Shown here one piece after another: positions 11,381-22,748 of a DNA stretch of 64,000 nt; position 1 is the stretch's first letter; each line of letters begins with the position of its first letter. The stretch is taken from contig KV748199.1 in NCBI GenBank assembly GCA_001692895.1, forward strand, positions 1,302,001 through 1,366,000, in the 5' to 3' direction. Source of the DNA: Cenococcum geophilum 1.58. Lineage: Eukaryota; Ascomycota; Dothideomycetes; Gloniales; Gloniaceae. Made by a program: the position numbers and the translations under genes. Under the pieces are notes generated by a model. The model searched no databases. It was not told the origin of the DNA and worked only from the letters and a program-made list of their open reading frames with translations.

Positions 11381-12111
11381 TCGACAGTGAGAACATCAAA
11401 ATTATTCCGGTCGCGTGCATGACCTTAAAATCTCAGGGCTTCTCTTGTAGCCGACCATTGGCTGTTCGAATGCTGCACTCCTTTAATCCAAAAATTCTGC
11501 CTTTGCTCAAAATGACAGGGGTTTATTGTTCACTGTCTGGACGCCTTTCTTATTCCGACCGGTGCTCATTACGCCTTTCGTAGCGTAGAACTTACAACAG
11601 AGCAGATCCCTATCATTTATCCTCAAGCACAGTGCATAATTCCGATATTCTAAATGTCGTACAGTTTAGTTCTACGACTTTAAGCATGGAGACCCCCAAA
11701 CTGAGAAAATAGCTGGGTAACATTTCGGAGACACTTGGATCCGTAGATTCGTTTGTGCGATAGTGAGCCTCAGCTGTGTGACCCGGTACGCTCAGAATAT
11801 GTTATCTTGCCGAGTTTATCCCGGGTACTTAAGAGCATGATAGGGTGATAATCTGCAAGGCTGCGCGGTTAAGGCTTAGCATTATGCACTCTCGCTTCTT
11901 CTACTTGGCACAACATGTCCATCCACCCAATTGCAAAGAGTTAACGATGCTCACAAACATGCAAAGTCAAGCACACGAGCTTCTTGTCCATAAATGCCAT
12001 ATGTTATTGCAGTGCCCTGCTTCGTCTGTTACCTTGGCACCTCCGTTTGGAGATTGCTCATCTGGGCATACATGGATGCGTTTTACTCTGGTCCAACCAA
12101 CAGTTGCCGAC
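11381..12111. other. Intergenic between divergent genes, nothing recognised
   Basis: GC-balanced, not RIP-mutated. It should contain the promoter of the minus-strand CorA-like gene. An open frame from ATG 11884 to 12201 on the plus strand runs into the inverted repeat and has no recognisable domain. Confidence 0.4.
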
Positions 12112-12207
12112 TGGAGGGCCGCGGCGCGCCTGGCGCCAAATCAAATATTGAGGATGTGGAGTGGATTTGACCTCAGATCCACGCCACGCCAATCCAAATA
12201 GATCACT
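12112..12207 (+). repeat. 96-bp inverted repeat, left copy
   Basis: Pairs with 16457-16552 in opposite orientation; about ten mismatches over 96 bp and no gaps. Its centre is itself palindromic: GTGGAGTGGATTTGA and TCAGATCCACGCCAC are near-complementary. Similarity stops abruptly on both sides of both copies. It could be the end of a mobile unit carrying the two genes in between, or one of two foldback-type elements. No clear target duplication seen. Confidence 0.8.
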
Positions 12208-12642
12208 GGATACAGTGAACGTCCAATTAGTTCCTAGTGATGGACTGTGGCCAGATTAGTGGTGCTTCAAGGTGGACACGAAACTGCTATGGATAGGCAT
12301 ATGGCTCTTTGTAACCGACTACCGGTACCAAAGCTTGCGCCACCCTATGACTCACCACCCTTGTTTTCAGCTGCAATTGTACATCGTTTCAGCTGCAATG
12401 GTACATTGTCGTCATCAACCTTTGCCACCTATTTTATGTATATATTCTACTTGATTTCCATAGATTTAGAATCAAGTCGCTCATTCAATTCCCCACACTA
12501 CAAAACTTACACTCTTCCTAGGTTGTACGATGAGACACACTAGGACTCCCAAGCGCTTACATTTGGAGTAATAGGACATGTGACCCTAAGTAGCATTGTG
12601 GTATATAACACTCTCTTGCGGAGCATAGTCTCCTGGAGAGAC
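12208..12642. other. Upstream region of the small low-complexity gene
   Basis: No supported gene. A TTTATGTATATATTC stretch at about 12432 could be core-promoter-like. An additional short upstream exon cannot be excluded because the sequence TTTGTTCAACAG near 12668-12679 looks like a splice acceptor. Confidence 0.35.
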
Positions 12643-13150
12643 ATGCAGCATCAAATCCACATTACTTTGTTCAACAGGTCCCCATCGGTCAGTCCGAACG
12701 GGGGAAACCCCAATGGTGGAGCACCCCAGAATCCATCATATTCTCAGAGCTCGAAGTCAAGTAAGACTGAAGACCACGGTGGCAACACACTCCCACCGGA
12801 GGTTACCGCCAAGGGCTACTCCTCTGGCGCTTCGACAAGGCAGACAGGAAGTAATTACAGTGGCAATCAGTCCTCAATCAACTCTTCTCCCAACCCACCG
12901 ACCCAGTCTTCCCATCTCCCCGCCTATAAATACCCAGCTGGAATTCCTCAGCAGCCTGCCATGAACTCGCAGCAGAACCAAAGCACAAACAGTCATCCGC
13001 AGTACCCATATGTAAGAAATTATAATTCTACCTCCGTTCAATGTAACTTACATACTCATACCACATTCCCAGACACAAACACAGCCCAGTAGCTACTACC
13101 CAGGACAGAGCAGCAACAATCCAAATCAAGCTGCTAACAAGTTCTGGTAG
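12643..13150 (+). CDS. Small Gln/Asn/Ser/Pro-rich protein, two exons
   Basis: Exon 1 12643-13011 and exon 2 13073-13150 join in phase 0 across a 61-nt intron (GTAAGA...TTCCCAG), giving about 148 aa ending ...NQAANKFW. The protein is almost wholly low complexity: runs of Ser, Asn, Gln, Pro and Gly (NPNGGAPQNPSYSQSSKSS, QQPAMNSQQNQST). No domain, membrane segment or signal peptide. The start is unsure: a spliced upstream exon joining at about 12680 is possible. It ends only 27 bp before the ATG of the large membrane gene and may once have been its N-terminal extension, since that protein also begins with disordered Pro/Ser/Gln-rich sequence. Confidence 0.45.
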
Positions 13151-13169
13151 TCTCTAACAGAGACTACCA
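13145..13169 (+). other. Perfect 11-bp-stem hairpin spanning a stop codon
   Basis: TGGTAGTCTCT at 13145-13155 and its exact complement AGAGACTACCA at 13159-13169 are separated by AAC. The left arm contains the last codon (TGG) and the TAG stop of the small gene; the ATG of the next gene lies 8 nt beyond the right arm. Transcripts crossing this point could fold a stable stem-loop. Whether it ends transcription or is a palindromic insertion is not known. Confidence 0.75.
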
Positions 13170-13176
13170 AGTAGCC

Positions 13177-16100
13177 ATGAGCTACTCCCCCGGCGGTCGT
13201 AATGGACCCTCGGGTCGGGATGGAACACACGGTCATTATTATTCCAGAGGAATCGAAATGCAACAAACCCAGCTTTATCAACAATCGGGTGGATTCGACA
13301 CTCATAGACAGAACAGTCCACCTAGTACAAACCTCCCTGTCCCTCCCCGTGCCACCCACTCTCCACGCTCCGGTCGCCATAAAGCTGCCGGAACTGGGGC
13401 CACTATCCCGCCTCCAATGTATGCCGGCTCTGACCACAATGAATCGCCGCCACGGACGCCGCCTAGATTTCAGCCTTCTAGCAGAGCTAGCTCCCCATCA
13501 CCTTCTAGACTTTCGGGATTTTTGCAAAACAATTCTCAAGTTCAACTCATATCCCGGCAGCGTCCGCGATTACACACTCCTGACTTGGCTCGAAGATCTG
13601 ATCAAGTACATCAATCCCGGATGAGCAAATTGGTCCGTTATTTTCAGTTCCATCGTGTCACTGCCCCTTGGTTAGTAGGGCTTGACTCTTGGAGAGGGGA
13701 TGAGGGCATATATACACGTCGCTGGAAAGTAAGTCGCATTCTATTTCAGTCAGCCAATCCTCTCAACCGTGCTCTTGAGAGATGACATGATTCCATGATT
13801 TCACTTGCGTGAATGATAGCTGATTCTAACCGACAGGCACCAACGTATGTAAAACTCGGTCTATCAGCAGAGACCAATCTCGACAACCGGCGCTTGTACA
13901 TTTGGCAGAGATTCTGGGGCCATACTGGAGAACTCCCACATCGACAAGGAGTACAATACCGAATGATAGATCCGTTTTATCGTGTACGCTTTAGAAACAA
14001 GGACGAACGATACATCAGCAATTGGGACGGCGGATTAAAAGAATTGGTTGTCCAATGTGTCGACTCGGTTTTTGATAGTCCGAACGATGTTCACTGGAAT
14101 CGGGCAAGAATCACGGACCTGTCACCATTCTCACTTCGTGTGGCCGAGTGGTGTCAGTGGGGAATCGAAAGGCCGGGCATTAGCAAGCGCCGACGTATTC
14201 TGCGTCGCGTAGTCGGCGGATTTCTTCTGATTATCGCGGTAAGATGCACTAGTATCGATCAAGACAGCAAACTTACATGAATAGAATGTCGATATCTCGG
14301 CCTTGTTAGGGGAGAAGAATCAAAGCTCGCCTGGGTTTTATGAAGGGTTTCACTATCGCCTTCATGGCTACCCGGAGTTTTCAAGAAATCAGATGGAGCT
14401 ACACGATCGTGGTTCACAGCGCGCCCCGCATGTCCGATCGATCGGGGTAAGGACACTTTTTTCATTAGGTATTTTTTTTATTTGTCTAACATCTCCTAGC
14501 CAAGTTTGCTTGTCAAAAGGGTTCCAGTTGACCCGAACTTTCCTGACGGCAAAGAAGTGTGCGATCTAGTTGAGACGGACAACGTAGGTACCCTAGCAAC
14601 GCCTGATGTCACAGCACCACTGACAAGATGAACAGTGGGATGCCATGGCGCGTGGAGAGCCTTTTCCAGAATACATTGTCCTTGCATACGTGCAAGCTCA
14701 ATTTCCAAAGGAGATGCAAGGGCAGTTAATTCAACTTGGCATGCAAGCAGCGAGGGAAGCCGGCGTACATCATTTTTGGGTGGCTTGCTCGTGTATGGCT
14801 AATACGGACGAGGTATGTCGATCTCCAAAAATTCTCGCTTCTTCAGCTGAAAGGATATAGATATACCATATCAGCGACTTTGTTCGAGGAGCCAAGGCCG
14901 TGGCAATTGCCATCAATGGAGATGGGACTCAAGGGTCTCTTGCACTCTTGAAGCAATTCGGCGAAAGGGTTTGGACATTACCAGAGATCCTCCTTGCTGC
15001 AAATTCAGACAACATGTTCCGTATCTATAGCCCCGGTCGACCACCCCTGGTTCTCACTCGACATCAATTTATGCGGGATGTTTGGTCCGACTCACATATT
15101 TCACGCCAGCTTGTTGAGCATTTTCAGAATTCTCTGCAGCTCTCTCGTCTCCAATTATCGGTCATTGCGCTTCAAAGTTTCTACGCTCGGGATCGAACGT
15201 TATATTATCCGGCAGACATTGAGTACGCTCTCATGGGACTTCTTCTATGTCGTGTCGAGGCAACAAAAAACCACACAGCATTTGAGGTATTCGCAAGGTA
15301 TGAGAACGGCAATCGAAACTTGAAGCTGGAGTCGTACTGACTAGTATAGTCTTTCCTTGCTCGCCGATAGTGATGCCATGTTGGAAAGGATGATCTGTTT
15401 GCAACCAATGAAGCGAAATCAGCCATATCATATTATGGACGACGCATACGGAGCCAAATTATACGACATCTACCCAAGTATTCAAGTCTCTGGCATTGGA
15501 AGTGCCAGCACCTTCCAAGCCAGAAACAATAATGGAGCATTCGCACTAACCGCCAGCGAAGAGGAGCTACGAAACACCGTCATAATCGACGGCTTTCGAG
15601 GTGCAAAAGTGCGCTGGAAGTCGTTTGCTCCAGTCAATTCTGTGAAGCGGCTATCGATCGCTCGTAGAGCAGCAGCCATGGTCATGACGAACTCTTCCAT
15701 CGTCTTCCTGATTGGTGTCATTCTTGTGGCTTTCAAAAAGTGGTGGGCGTTCATTATCCTTTTCTTTGGCCTAGCAGGTTCCTTGGCCGCTCCTGAGCTT
15801 TTAATAAAGATTGCCGGTGGAAAAAAATGGCAGCCCCAGCCCTGGCTTTTTGGAATCGAGGTATGTATATTCCAATAGGTAAAACTGGCGACATTGGGCT
15901 GATATGATATAGGGTTACTGCGAGATTGGCGAGATCGAAAGTAAAATATTCGGATCAAACCAAGGCCACTTGAGATGGAGTCCATGGGGTTCTCCACTCA
16001 GTCGACATAAACCTGACGAGTTTGGAAATGTGCAAGGGTGTGATCCCATGAAATATCCAGAAGTACAAGAAAAGGTCAACAGAATTCGTTCCACAGGTGA

Positions 16101-16391
16101 ATCTCAGGTAAGGAAGTCTATCTCCCTGGGTTTGTTTCGACTAACTTGACTTAGATTTTTATGCTGGTGGATACGCATGTGATGGAAGTGACACTGTTTG
16201 CCGCTGAGCGGCCACCAATCGCGTTTCTTTTAGGCGGTAGTGAAGGGGGGATGGCGAGAGCAATAGGAGTGTCCCTCGATTGGACCACGAATACGTTGTA
16301 TAGAGAGTGCGTCCTTAGGATGGATTCAACTGTTGGAGATATCATGGGTCCTGTCCGTCGGGTGAGGATAGGCTTGCGTCGGCGCAATTAG
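13177..16391 (+). CDS. HET-like domain membrane protein, nine exons
   Basis: Exons 13177-13728, 13837-14238, 14285-14446, 14500-14583, 14636-14812, 14861-15297, 15350-15860, 15913-16107 and 16155-16391 give 918 aa in one frame with normal GTANG donors and YAG acceptors. The fourth intron may instead be 14588-14627. The N-terminus (about 120 aa) is disordered, Pro/Ser/Arg-rich. A single hydrophobic segment (VVGGFLLIIA) closes exon 2. Residues about 440-505 resemble a HET domain: HHFWVACSCM, then IYHISDFVRGAKAVAIAI and RVWTLPEILL. After that come LYYPADIEYALMGLL and SLLADSDAMLERMICLQ, typical of a large uncharacterised fungal membrane family, two adjacent membrane helices (about 715-757), and a C-terminal soluble part with RPPIAFLLGGSEGGMARA. 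HET domains act in non-self recognition; that role here is inference only. Confidence 0.75.
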
Positions 16392-16456
16392 GAACTTCTG
16401 CAATGGAAGAGAGGCTTCGTCCAAACAAGCTAAACCTACCTGAGATCGAAACCAGC

Positions 16457-16552
16457 AGTGATCTATTTGGACCGGCGCGGCGTGGATCTGAGGTCAGATC
16501 CAATCCACTTCCTCAATATTTGATTTCGCGCCAGGATCGCCGCGGCGCTCCA
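16457..16552 (-). repeat. 96-bp inverted repeat, right copy
   Basis: Reverse complement of 12112-12207 with about ten mismatches. It starts 65 bp after the stop of the HET-like gene. The central GGATCTGAGGTCAGATCC is a perfect palindrome apart from its two middle bases. RIP-type AT-rich sequence begins soon after, near 16600. Confidence 0.8.
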
Positions 16553-16839
16553 TTGCAAATATATACTATTTATAGTAAGTCTTAGCATATATTTGGTGGT
16601 AATGCAGAGCAATAGAGGAAGTTTAAACTTACCAAAATCGTCGTCAAATTGACTCCTAACTCTCCTTAGTGCCTTCCTCTAGAGCCTTATCTGTGACGGC
16701 TCGTACAAATGCTTCTGAACCGAAGCTTGTAGAATGCTATCTTACAAAGATACTAAGCTGAGGAGCAGAAGAAGGTTGAGGAAAGGATAGGTCTATATAC
16801 ACGAGCCAAGTCTCTAAGCGAGCCCCTGACTAGGCTGCA
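16553..16839. other. Transition from gene island to repeats
   Basis: No gene. Moderately mutated DNA leading into the hAT remnant. The minus strand may carry non-coding 3' sequence of that transposon. Confidence 0.35.
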
Positions 16840-17760
16840 TGTAGACGTCGCAGGGGCAGTGCCCCAGCGCCGTCACATTATCCTCATCAATAACTTCTAC
16901 CTCACCGTCCTCTACAGGATCTTCCTGAAAGCCCTTAATAGCAGCAAACTCTTGCTTAAAGCCCTTACCCCAAGTCTCCTTAACTAGTGGTGGTGGTTGT
17001 GGTAGCTTCTCGACAGCTGCCCAAGTAGCTGTAACCTCTGCTGGTGATACAATTAGAGCTTAAGGCTCTCCCTCTATTCCACTAACTTCTTAATTATCGA
17101 ATGTTCCTTTCTGCGGAGGCCTGTACGAGTGCTGAAGACACTTATTTGCCTTAACTATATCCATTCGCAATCGTGAGCGACAATCCTCTAGTAAAATCTT
17201 ACAGCTACTAAATAGCCGCTCGCACTTATCTGATATAGGAGGCACTGCAAGAATATTAAGGGCAAAGCGAGCAAGATTAGGCTGGCTCTTAAAGCAATTA
17301 ATCCAGTATTATATAACGTTAAAGTGTTCACTCTCGCTAATAGCCTCGCAATTGGTTTCTAAATATTCTTATAGACGATCCTTTAGCAGTAGTTAAGAGG
17401 GCTTAAATTAAGAGACTTTTAGACGCTTGTGAGCTCGGGCAGAGGTATAGATCTTCTTACTTTATAGCTCTGGAGAAGCTCTCTTAGATAGATTTAAGGA
17501 TGTAGAAACGTAGTTGCCTTTGTATTCTAGCCAAAGCTCTTTTACTAGAGCCTTAACTGTGGTAAGCCATTCATCTTTCTGAGCTTTATCCTCCTATTGC
17601 TGCTCAAACCATAATATTTTAAGCGTTGGATTAAGGACGATTGCTGCATAATAAGCTGCAGATTTGTTAGCTTTCTTATAGTACTTCTCACACTTTAACC
17701 AAGCTGCCTCTAAGCAACCAGCTAAGTACTTGTAACTCTGTAACTCTATACAATGTTGGC
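16840..17760 (-). pseudogene. hAT transposase C-terminal remnant
   Basis: Minus-strand translation gives the hAT dimerisation region: YWINCFKSQPNLARFALN, then ILAVPPISDKCERLFSS and CRSRLRMDIVKANKC (about 17130-17310), followed by a tail reaching EVIDEDNVTALGHCPCDVY near 16840. Several in-frame stops occur (for example after KGTFDN near 17095), but mutation is lighter than in the neighbouring retroelements. The N-terminal zinc finger and catalytic part are not seen to the right of about 17760. No terminal inverted repeats found. Confidence 0.8.
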
Positions 17761-18246
17761 CACGGAGGTAGCCTTACTACGGAGGTGCGACGGGTGCTAT
17801 TCGACGTCCGTATTAGACGGTGTCAGTCTAGTTTTCAACCTGTATCATCACTCTCTAGGGACCCCTGTAGGAGGTCAATTTCTTATATATATTAGGGCTC
17901 TTAGAGCAACCTTGAATAAAACAGATCACTCGCTCAATTCTGTGTCTATACCTATCAGCTAAGCCTATGTCATCTATCGTAATACCAGCCTAGCTGAAAG
18001 TTATGAGCCCGGTAACCTTCTAAGCACCAAGGAGATCTCAGTGCATAGTTCGTCACGAAATATCGCGTCCTTTACGCGTAAGCGCGTCTCTTTACGTAAC
18101 CTCTCTCGAACCTTAAAACAAAAGCCACTATAGTAACCACGGACTCTACTAATCCTCTTTTGCTGACCTAAAAAGACTGGCCTTTATAGTTTTAATTTAT
18201 CCGTTAAGAAGCAAGTTTTGCGAAGGTCTGGGACTATGTAGACCTA
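17761..18246. other. Unassigned repeat-like sequence
   Basis: No gene recognised. A 69-codon open frame at 17753-17962 has no features. The last part (18190-18246) may be the left continuation of the Copia-like element that resumes at 24161, because the Gypsy element in between has a clean 5-bp target duplication. Confidence 0.35.
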
Positions 18247-18251
18247 GATAA

Positions 18252-18491
18252 TGTTAGCGACTCAGTCAATCGAGGCACGAGCACGGCAAGAGGGACGCGC
18301 AAGCCTGTACGATTGGTAGTCTATAAACGAGGATCTAAAGCTAGAGAAAGGAAAGGAGAAGAAGAGCAGCGCTGGTTGAAGTAGGGTTCTTTTTATGCGG
18401 TCTTCTAGTTACGTGACCGCGAAGTTCTGTTAAGTTCTGCCAACTAAGTTCTGCCAAGTTCTGCCAACCAAGTTCTGCCAGTGCCGTAACA
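18252..18491 (-). repeat. 3' LTR of the GATAA-flanked Gypsy element
   Basis: 240 bp, plus strand TGTTAGCGAC...GCCGTAACA. It matches 23916-24155 base for base apart from scattered C/T and G/A differences such as GACTCAGTCAAT against GACTTAGTTAAT. It contains a tandem AAGTTCTGCCAACC / AAGTTCTGCC repeat near its right end. Confidence 0.93.
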
Positions 18492-18599
18492 TTACCCCCC
18501 CCTTCGCAAAAGCCTGCCCTCAGGCTTTGTAGTTCGTATTATGCTTATAGGGCGTTCTTATCTTTATGTTCTTCCGGTAGCTTGTCGTCTTCGCTATAC

Positions 18600-18800
18600 T
18601 AGCACTCCATCCACTCGTCTAGGTACTTTGGGGGTCCTGGTTTATTAGGGTAGCAGTTATGGAATTCTTAAAGCTTATGGGGACTGCTAATAAAGTTCCA
18701 TATAGGGTACCAGGTAGGATCTGGGTTATAGCCTTTCCAATTAACGCGGTACTTTAGCGTTTTCCTTACTAGTTTATAGGCTAGTACTTCTTTAATTTCC
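18600..18800 (-). pseudogene. Chromodomain at the end of pol
   Basis: The minus strand reads YRVNWKGYNPDPTWYP and then KPGPPKYLDEWMEC, matching the C-terminal chromodomain of fungal chromoviruses, which directs integration to modified chromatin. The adjacent integrase (about 19000-20150) carries stops. Confidence 0.8.
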
Positions 18801-20299
18801 TATTTATTATCGCTATTGACTTAAATCGGTAGGGGAGGTTCGTTCTTTTGTCTAGGTAATAGGTTGTTTATAGCTTTCCGTAGCTTATCCGGTAAGAAAA
18901 CGGGATAAACCTTAATTAAATCCGGGAGCTTTACTTTATACGAGTTACCTATCTTCTTAAGGACCTTATACGGTCCCGCTATTTAATAGTCTAGCTTACG
19001 GCTAGGCCGTTCCGTCTTTTAGTTCTTTATTATAACCTAGACCATATTACCTACGGTAAGGTCGGGTTCGCGCCTATACTTATTTACCTGCTGTTCTATT
19101 AATTTTTAGGCCTTTTCTAGATTTGTATGGGCTACCGTCTAGGCTTCCTCTAAGCGCTTAGCGTACTGCTAGGCTTCCTTATGAGATAGTTTCTTACGTA
19201 TGGTCCGTGGTCCTTCTAGTCTATCCCAGTTAAAGCTTATTTAGGGTAAATACCCTATTTCTAGTTAAATAGGTGCAAATCCCGTAGAGTTATAGGGTAG
19301 GGTCGCCTGGGCGTAGTCTATTAGGGGTAGTAGTTCGCCCTAGTTGTCCTAGAAGTAGTTAATAAAAGGCCGGAGTCTCTAATTTAAATATTAATTTATA
19401 ATTTCCGTCTGGCCGTCTATCTAGGGGTAGTATGCTATAGAGAGCTTTAGCCTAATACTTAGGATCTAGGTAAACTCGTTCTAGAAGGCTGATATAAATT
19501 ATAGGCTGTAATTGAATATAATAGTATCTGGTGGTCCGTAAATGCGGTAGACGTAGTAGATATATAGTTAGGCCGCCTCCTTAGCATTAATATTCTTATA
19601 ATAGGGAATTAAAAACGGGCGCTTGCTAAAGCGGTTAACTAGAATTATAACTATATTATATCCGTCGCGGTCTGTTAGTAGCTTATAAAAGTCTATAGAG
19701 ATATACTGCTAGGGGCGGTCGGGTATTAGAAGAGGTTTTAATAGTCCTAGGGTCTTATCTTGTGGAATTATAGATCTACGGCAGCTATCGCAGTTCTATA
19801 TATAACGGTTAATATCTATAATTATTCCGGGCCAGTAGTAGCAGTCACCAATAATTTTACGGGTTTTATTTTTTCCAAAGTAGGCCGTAGAGACCTAGGT
19901 ATAAGCTTCGGTAATAAGCCGGGTCCATAAGTTTTATTCCTTAGCTACTACTAGCCGTTTCTAGTGCTTAAGTAGTCCGTTTTTAAGGGACTATAGGCTG
20001 GCAACGTTCTTTACCTTTTTACGGTATTCCTATAGAGAGGGGGTCGTTTGGTTGGCCTATAGTAGTTTATTAATAAGGTTAAGTTTAGAGGAGTTAATAG
20101 GATATATCTTAGCGCCTAAGGAGTCTGTGCTTAGTTCTACCTGTATCTGGGGGTCAAGGTGTTTTAGTTATAGTAGCGTCTAGGTCTATAGTGAGATCTT
20201 TACAGCCGTCTAGTTATCTAGGTCTTGCTTACGCCTTATAAGAGCGTCTGTATGGTTTGTAGCGCCTAGTTTATATATAATTAAGAAGTTAAACTAAGA

Positions 20300-21420
20300 T
20301 AGGGTATCCGCCTAGCGTGCCTACTGGGCTGTAAGGGCCTTGGTTGTTATAAAGTATTCTAGGGCCTTATAATCTGAAACTACCTTAATTAGCTTAGGGG
20401 TCCCCTCTAGCTATGTACGCTAGTGCTAAAAGCTAGAGATAATAGCTAGTATTTCTTTGTTATGGATGTGGTAATTTAGCTTAGTATCTATTATAGTCTT
20501 TAAATAGTATATAATAGGGTGCTACTCTCTATCCGGTTGCTTCTGGGGAAAAATACTAGCTATTACGCTATTTAAGGCATTAGTTTCTAGCATTAAGGGC
20601 CGTTTTAGGTTAAAATAGGCAAGTAGGGGAGCCGATACTAGCCGTTTCTTAAGCTTATTAAAGGCCTGCCTATATATAGCGTTAAAGTGAAAGGGCTGGT
20701 CTTTTTTAGTAAGACGGTTAAAAGGCTAGGCGATTCTGCTATAGTTCTTAATAAAGCGTTAGTAGAAGTTATAAAACCCTAAAAAGGATTATACCCCCTT
20801 TATGGTCCGTAGGGGTGCCTACTAGTTAATTACGGCCGTTTTCTCTAGGTTAGTTTTAATTCCGTCCGTACTAATAATAAAACCTAAGTACTTTATACGC
20901 TTAACACTAAACTCTAACTTCTTAATGTTAACCTAGAGGCTAGCCTTACGGAGCCATTATAGGACTTTATAGACGTACTCCTTATATTCTAGCTCGTTCT
21001 CGGAGTAGATTATAATATTATCTAAATAGGCCGTATAGAAATCGTTAAGGTAGTTAAAGAGTATATTATTTATATACCGCTGGTACATAGCTAGTCCGTT
21101 AGTTAGTCTAAAAGGGAGCACTTTATATTTATACGTTCCGTAATGGGTCCGAAACGTAGTAAGATCTTTAAACCTAGGGTTTATCCTAATTTGGTAGAAG
21201 GCCTAGCGGATATTAAGCTTTATAAAGACCTTAGCTCTACTTATTTAGGCTAGAGTCTTATTAAGTAGGGGTAGCGGATAGTGATCCTTACGGGTTATAT
21301 TGTTTAGCTTATAGTAATTAATATAGAAGCGGAGTTCTTTATTTAGCTTTTTAATAAAGAGAATAGGCGAGGCAAAAGGGGCTTGGCTAGGCTTAATAAA
21401 GCCCTTATTTAGGTTATTAA
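20300..21420 (-). pseudogene. RT and RNase H (degraded)
   Basis: Minus-strand blocks of Gypsy reverse transcriptase, with the YLDD-type box reading FYTAYLDNIIIYS near 21005-21050 (Asp to Asn), are followed leftwards by RNase H sequence. Stops replace Gln and Trp codons throughout. Confidence 0.8.
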
Positions 21421-22706
21421 TAAGATACTACTTTATAGCCTGCAATTTGGTAATAGACTGCTTATAGAGGGGGCTAAAGCTAAGGATGTTTTCTTTGCCC
21501 TGCTTAATCTTAATCTTATAGTTATATGGTTGGTAAGGTGGAAGTATATTAGACACTGCTTTGGAGAATATATCTTTAAATTTCTGGTGTTAATAGGGTA
21601 GCTTTTATTCTACTAGTTTCTTATCCATAAGCTCGCTTTCTTATCTACTAAGCTTATTTCCCTTTTCCTTAATTATTTAATTAATTTTGTATAAGCTTGT
21701 TATAAAGGCAACGGTATTAGGCTGAACTAAGTTCTGGTAGAATTCTACGGCACTAATACAGCAGACATTAACTAGTGGGAGGTCCGCTAGTTTCCTTACA
21801 GCCGTTTTCCAGACTATATTTTGCGGTCTAGGGTTTATAATCTTTCTTAGCTCCTATTCCATCTTCCGTAGGTTATCCCTCCAATCTATTAGTTTAGTAT
21901 AATGTCTAACGTCCCTTACTGTTCTTTATAGCTGTATAGGGCCTAAGCTCTCTATAGGGGGCTTTTTAGGTCACTATTAACTTCCTAGGTCTTTAATGCG
22001 GGTGGCGTGATATAGGTAGTCTAGAGGCGACGTAGTATACGGATCCGTTGCGAATTAAGCTGTATATCTTTCTTAAAGGCCTAGTCCCTACGCATAGCAT
22101 TAGCCTAGTAAATAGTATTAATCTAGGGCCGTATAAGGTTTTCTATTATAATGCTAATTTCTTTTATAAAGGAAGGGGTTGGGGGTAGGGTTTTGGGCTA
22201 GGTAAGCCATCTACTCCGTATGTCGAGCTATAAGCCTAAATAGGCTAGCTATTTTCGCCCTAAGATTATATTATGGCTACCTAGGTCCGTAATAAGAAAG
22301 GGGGTGTTATACTACCTTTGTCCGTTAACACAGAGGTAAATCCGTAAAATAGTCGTAATGGGTAGTCCTATCTGCCTATTGTACCCGCGGATAGGAATTG
22401 GTTTAGGTAGTTCTTTAATAGGTATATTTAGAAAGTTAGCCAGCTTTACAGTATACTGGGTATCTATTAAGGCGAAGGTATTTACTTTAGAGTTAGCTAA
22501 AGCAGAGGTTAAAACTTAGTATCTATTGCGGAATAAAGTATAAGGGATAGTGCAGCTTCTTCTACTAACTAGCCGACTTAGATTAATATCTGACATATTA
22601 ATCCCTTTTAACCTTAGAGAGGAGTCTTCCTCTAGGGTTCCTCTTTTTCCAACTCCGTGCTATTCTCCTAGATTAATAAAACCTTGTCCACTTTTACGTT
22701 TGTTAG

Positions 22707-22748
22707 GCAATCCTTTATATAGTAACCTTTTTGTCCGTAAGAGAAGCA
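22707..22748 (-). pseudogene. Gag zinc knuckle (degraded)
   Basis: Reads C-F-S-Y-G-Q-K-G-Y-Y-I-K-D-C: second Cys and the His of CX2CX4HX4C have both become Tyr. Gag proper lies to its right, to about 23720. Confidence 0.75.

Noticed and set aside
11884-12201. 105-codon plus-strand frame
   Set aside because: Runs through the 96-bp inverted repeat and has no recognisable features.
17753-17962. 69-codon plus-strand frame
   Set aside because: Lies opposite and just beyond the hAT remnant; no family resemblance.
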